This document shows positions 13,313 through 13,835 of a stretch of 13,835 nucleotides of DNA, one piece after another. The DNA comes from Tychonema litorale BBK16 (GTDB lineage: Bacteria; Cyanobacteriota; Cyanobacteriia; Cyanobacteriales; Microcoleaceae): contig NZ_JAKJHX010000129.1 of NCBI RefSeq assembly GCF_021648855.1, positions 1 to 13,835 of the forward strand, given 5' to 3'. The translations under genes and the position numbers were made by a program. The notes under the pieces were generated by a model. It was not told the DNA's origin. It worked only from the letters and a program-made list of their open reading frames with translations, and did no database searches. The first letter of the stretch is position 1, and each line of letters begins with the position of its first letter.

Positions 13313-13835
13313 ATGACGCCTACAAAACTCTCCGATTCAGATAAACGCGAAATTATCAGGCTCTACCGACAGTCGGACGAGAATACGATCACTCTGGCAA
13401 AGCGCTACGGTGTGAGCAGTTCGACAGTCAGACGACTGGTTCAGAGCGCTGTGTCGGTGCCGGAATACGAATCTTTAGTGCAGCAAAAACAGAAGCGTTT
13501 ATCCGATCGTACAACGATTTCTCAAGAGGCAGAGGTGACAGTGGATTTGTCGTCCTCTCCAAGTAGCTCAGATCCTTTATCTTCAACTGTTGATCGGTCG
13601 TCAGTTGCAAATTCGAGACCAACAATCCGGCGGCGTTTTTTATCGGCTGCTGAACCAGTTGCTGACATTGAGGAGCAAGGAAATCTCAGCTCATATTTGA
13701 ATGTTTCTGACGAATCCGCAGCCGGGGTCGCTAATTCTGGCGATCGCAGTGATGAGGTGGTTATAACTGCGGAATTAAGGTCAATCCTCCCAGCAGAAGG
13801 ACTCCTGGGAGGTGAAGATTTTAGCGATTTCGATG
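13313..13835 (+). CDS. Helix-turn-helix protein, 5' part (runs off the window)
   Basis: An open frame from ATG 13313 reaches the window end without a stop, giving at least 174 residues. The N terminus MTPTKLSDSDKREIIRLYRQ, then TITLAKRYGVSSSTVRRLVQ (about 12-44) is a helix-turn-helix like those of transposases and Hin-type recombinases. It is followed by VPEYESLVQQKQKRLS. The rest is Ser/Asp/Glu-rich, probably unstructured, with a basic patch PTIRRRFLS near 103-111. I recall cyanobacterial proteins of this layout annotated vaguely as helix-turn-helix or transposase-like. No catalytic domain is visible in the part present, so a DNA-binding regulator is as likely as a transposase relic. The ribosome site is weak. 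Confidence 0.72.
   Translation, partial: MTPTKLSDSDKREIIRLYRQSDENTITLAKRYGVSSSTVRRLVQSAVSVPEYESLVQQKQKRLSDRTTISQEAEVTVDLSSSPSSSDPLSSTVDRSSVANSRPTIRRRFLSAAEPVADIEEQGNLSSYLNVSDESAAGVANSGDRSDEVVITAELRSILPAEGLLGGEDFSDFD

Overview
The window looks like chromosome from a filamentous cyanobacterium, most likely of the Oscillatoriales (Microcoleus/Oscillatoria-like). The evidence is frequent GCGATCGC (HIP1-type) octamers inside and between genes, several cyanobacteria-restricted families (a DUF2555-type protein, an Npun_F0813-type protein), heptamer tandem repeats, and the small GC-rich palindromes common in these genomes. The genus is inferred from style, not from a marker gene.

Positions 1-2040 are a graveyard of mobile elements. 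An IS4-type transposase relic on the plus strand is split by a 777-bp IS630-type element with 21-bp inverted ends and TA target duplications. Removing the element and one TA restores the IS4 reading frame across the junction. The IS630 element has lost about 80 codons of its own transposase. The IS4 relic then runs tail-to-tail into a third truncated transposase on the minus strand.

Positions 2110-4834 carry four minus-strand chromosomal genes: coaBC (coenzyme A synthesis), a DUF2555-type protein, an alpha/beta-hydrolase carboxylesterase and a Trp-rich hypothetical protein with a strong terminator. Positions 5090-8474 are a signalling region: a truncated receiver-domain fragment, two short tandem-repeat arrays in opposite orientation, a NarL/LuxR-type response regulator (minus) and, divergently, a PAS-GAF histidine kinase (plus). 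The regulator and kinase share a 398-bp intergenic region and may form a two-component pair.

Positions 8544-10541 encode a GT39/ArnT-like membrane glycosyltransferase whose reading frame has absorbed two repeat-derived insertions. It is followed by tRNA-Arg(UCU) on the minus strand. Positions 11050-11217 look like the right end of an IS200/IS605 element (tnpB 3' end plus omega-RNA-like hairpins). This lies just 44 bp upstream of the Npun_F0813-type gene and so may supply its leader. Next come an eight-helix membrane protein and, running off the window, a plus-strand helix-turn-helix protein.

I found no CRISPR array, rRNA, prophage or recognisable defence operon. The most unusual features are the nested IS scar with an exactly reconstructable insertion, the complementary repeat arrays that reach into the response-regulator stop codon, the repeat insertions inside the glycosyltransferase, and the tnpB-less omega-RNA-like segment.
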